6,979 nt of DNA from NCBI GenBank assembly GCA_019120475.1, contig DWVA01000015.1, positions 1 to 6,979 on the forward strand, written 5' to 3'. Below, piece by piece: positions 6,058 through 6,979 of this stretch (position 1 is the first letter of the stretch; every line of letters begins with the position of its first letter). The translations under genes were made by a program, and so were the position numbers. This DNA comes from Candidatus Blautia intestinipullorum. GTDB taxonomy: Bacteria; Bacillota; Clostridia; Lachnospirales; Lachnospiraceae. The notes beneath the pieces are model-generated. The model made no database searches. It was not told the DNA's origin and was given only the letters and a program-made list of their open reading frames with translations.

Positions 6058-6080
6058 CATTACTGCAAAAGGGCATTTCT
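6036..6080 (+). terminator. Strong 18-bp hairpin between vanS and vanY
   Basis: AAATGCCTTTTTGCAGTA (6036-6053) pairs with TACTGCAAAAGGGCATTT (6061-6078) across 18 positions, with a single G-U pair and a 7-base loop. A-rich bases precede it, and ATTTCTTATAT closes and follows it on the plus strand, so it can act as an intrinsic terminator for vanRS read-through. The mirrored layout could also stop transcription on the other strand. The terminal U tract is imperfect, so an attenuator or mRNA-processing role remains open. Confidence 0.7.
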
Positions 6081-6113
6081 TATATGTCCGGCGAAAGGAG
6101 TGAGGATTGATTT

Positions 6114-6902
6114 ATGAGTGAAAAAAATACGCATTACACTAAAGAAGCAAAACACAGACGCAAAAGACGGGGCCATAAAATTTTGATTCTATTTCTTTTG
6201 GTTGTCGTAACTGTCACAGCACTTTTTTTCTTTTTCAGCCGGGGCGATTCTAAAAAAAACATTATTGCTGATCCTGCCAACGGCCAGTTAAACACGGCAG
6301 CCAGCGTGCATGAGCCAGAATCAGACACAGAAGACAACGATTTGGAATCTGAAGATACCGATTGGAACCTGAAATTAGTAAATAGATGGAACCCTCTTCC
6401 AGAGAAGTATGATATTGATCTCGTCGAAGTCCCCGGAGGCGAGAAGGTTGACAAACGTATTTATGAGCCGCTCATGGAGATGTTGGAAGCAGCCAAAGAA
6501 GGGAATTGGAATCAGCTTCCTGTGGTAGTATCTGGTTATCGCACACAGAAAAAACAGCAGGAACTCTATGATGAAAAAATTGCTGAATACAGGACACAGG
6601 GATATTCCAAAGACGAAGCGGTAAAACAAGCTGAACAGTGGGTTGCCGTTCCCGGATGCAGCGAACATCAGTTAGGAATCGCAGTTGATATCAACGGAGC
6701 TACCTATGATCTCTATTTCTGGCTTCAGGAAAACAGCTATAAATATGGCTTTATCTTTCGCTACCCGGGCGGCAAGACCAATATTACCGGTACGGCCGAA
6801 GAAGTATGGCACTACCGGTATGTTGGCGTAGAAGCGGCAACGGAAATGTACAAACAGGGACTTTGTTTAGAAGAATACCTTGGAGCCAATCTCTCTGCAT
6901 GA
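6114..6902 (+). CDS. vanY: VanY-like membrane-anchored D,D-carboxypeptidase
   Basis: A 262-residue zinc carboxypeptidase of peptidase family M15B. A positively charged start (KHRRKRRGHK) leads to one membrane helix (about 23-42), anchoring the enzyme outside the membrane. An acidic, low-complexity linker (66-83) precedes the catalytic domain. SGYRTQKKQQ (140-149, R143) is the substrate-binding segment; SEHQLGIAVDI (183-193) supplies zinc ligands H185 and D192; EEVWHYRYVG (229-238) supplies the catalytic base E230 and ligand H233. All key residues are intact. VanY enzymes remove the terminal D-Ala (or D-Lac/D-Ser) from peptidoglycan stem pentapeptides, lowering the number of vancomycin targets. 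The ATG is preceded by GAGGA (6102-6106) within a longer purine run. Placement after vanRS matches VanG-type clusters and vanRSY sets in Clostridia. A housekeeping DacY-type role is possible, but the context favours VanY. Confidence 0.92.
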   Translation: MSEKNTHYTKEAKHRRKRRGHKILILFLLVVVTVTALFFFFSRGDSKKNIIADPANGQLNTAASVHEPESDTEDNDLESEDTDWNLKLVNRWNPLPEKYDIDLVEVPGGEKVDKRIYEPLMEMLEAAKEGNWNQLPVVVSGYRTQKKQQELYDEKIAEYRTQGYSKDEAVKQAEQWVAVPGCSEHQLGIAVDINGATYDLYFWLQENSYKYGFIFRYPGGKTNITGTAEEVWHYRYVGVEAATEMYKQGLCLEEYLGANLSA

Positions 6903-6979
6903 GTTTTTTCTGGTATTAAATTTTTCTTCGGGATTTTTGTTGGAGTAAAGAAATAGTCAGTTGATAAAAAAATAAATGA
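6903..6979. other. Right-end non-coding stretch
   Basis: These 77 A/T-rich bases after vanY contain no recognisable gene start, hairpin terminator or repeat. Without a terminator, the vanY transcript may continue beyond the window, so whether vanW, a ligase or other resistance genes follow cannot be judged. Confidence 0.4.

Noticed and set aside
6903..6956. In-frame hydrophobic extension after the vanY stop (VFSGIKFFFGIFVGVKK, stop at 6954-6956).
   Set aside because: VanY already ends at the usual family boundary; the extension is short, T-rich and has no recognised counterpart, so it is probably chance.
6940..6968. TTGGAG and GATAAA spaced 17 bp apart as a promoter for a gene beyond the right edge.
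   Set aside because: Both hexamers are weak matches in an A/T-rich tract, and no gene start is visible to support it.

Overview
This window looks like chromosomal DNA of a gut-type Clostridia, most likely a Lachnospiraceae relative. That view rests on strong AGGAGG-type ribosome binding sites, tightly packed genes, a moderate GC content that is lower in the right half, and the protein families present. No RNA genes, insertion sequences or CRISPR arrays were seen. Family assignments come from reading motifs and from memory of family members; no database search was run.

Left part (1-1196, + strand). Positions 1-90 hold a candidate leftward promoter whose start point overlaps a palindrome. Next is a decayed two-gene unit. 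An AraC-family regulator is reduced to its first ~11 codons joined to its last ~28 codons, and an EamA/DMT-type membrane transporter overlaps it by 11 bp and is broken by a one-base frameshift near 820. Both genes appear dead, as if a regulator-exporter pair is being lost.

Middle part (1216-3932, - strand). Three genes read right to left: an AEC-family (auxin efflux carrier type) permease, a divergent PlsY-like acyltransferase, and a full-length MGDG-synthase/UgtP-type glycosyltransferase. The last two are coupled by an ATGA overlap and suggest a membrane (glyco)lipid function.

Right part (4187-6902, + strand). This is a vanR-vanS-vanY block. It encodes an OmpR-type response regulator and a sensor kinase that closely resemble the VanA-type VanR/VanS pair, then a membrane-anchored zinc D,D-carboxypeptidase (VanY, peptidase M15B). 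The expected logic is that VanS senses glycopeptide or wall damage, VanR is phosphorylated, and VanY trims the terminal D-Ala from peptidoglycan stem peptides. No D-Ala-D-Lac or D-Ala-D-Ser ligase, vanH, vanX or vanT lies within the window, but it ends 77 bp after vanY. Upstream of vanR are three TCTTA repeats at exact 11-bp spacing, and a related CTTAGGA site lies at the end of vanS. Together they suggest VanR-controlled promoters for both vanR and vanY. A strong 18-bp hairpin separates vanS from vanY.

I see no wholly new system. The most informative points are the 11-bp repeat operators, the hairpin/promoter arrangement before vanY, the AraC deletion scar, and the PlsY-like/glycosyltransferase pair.
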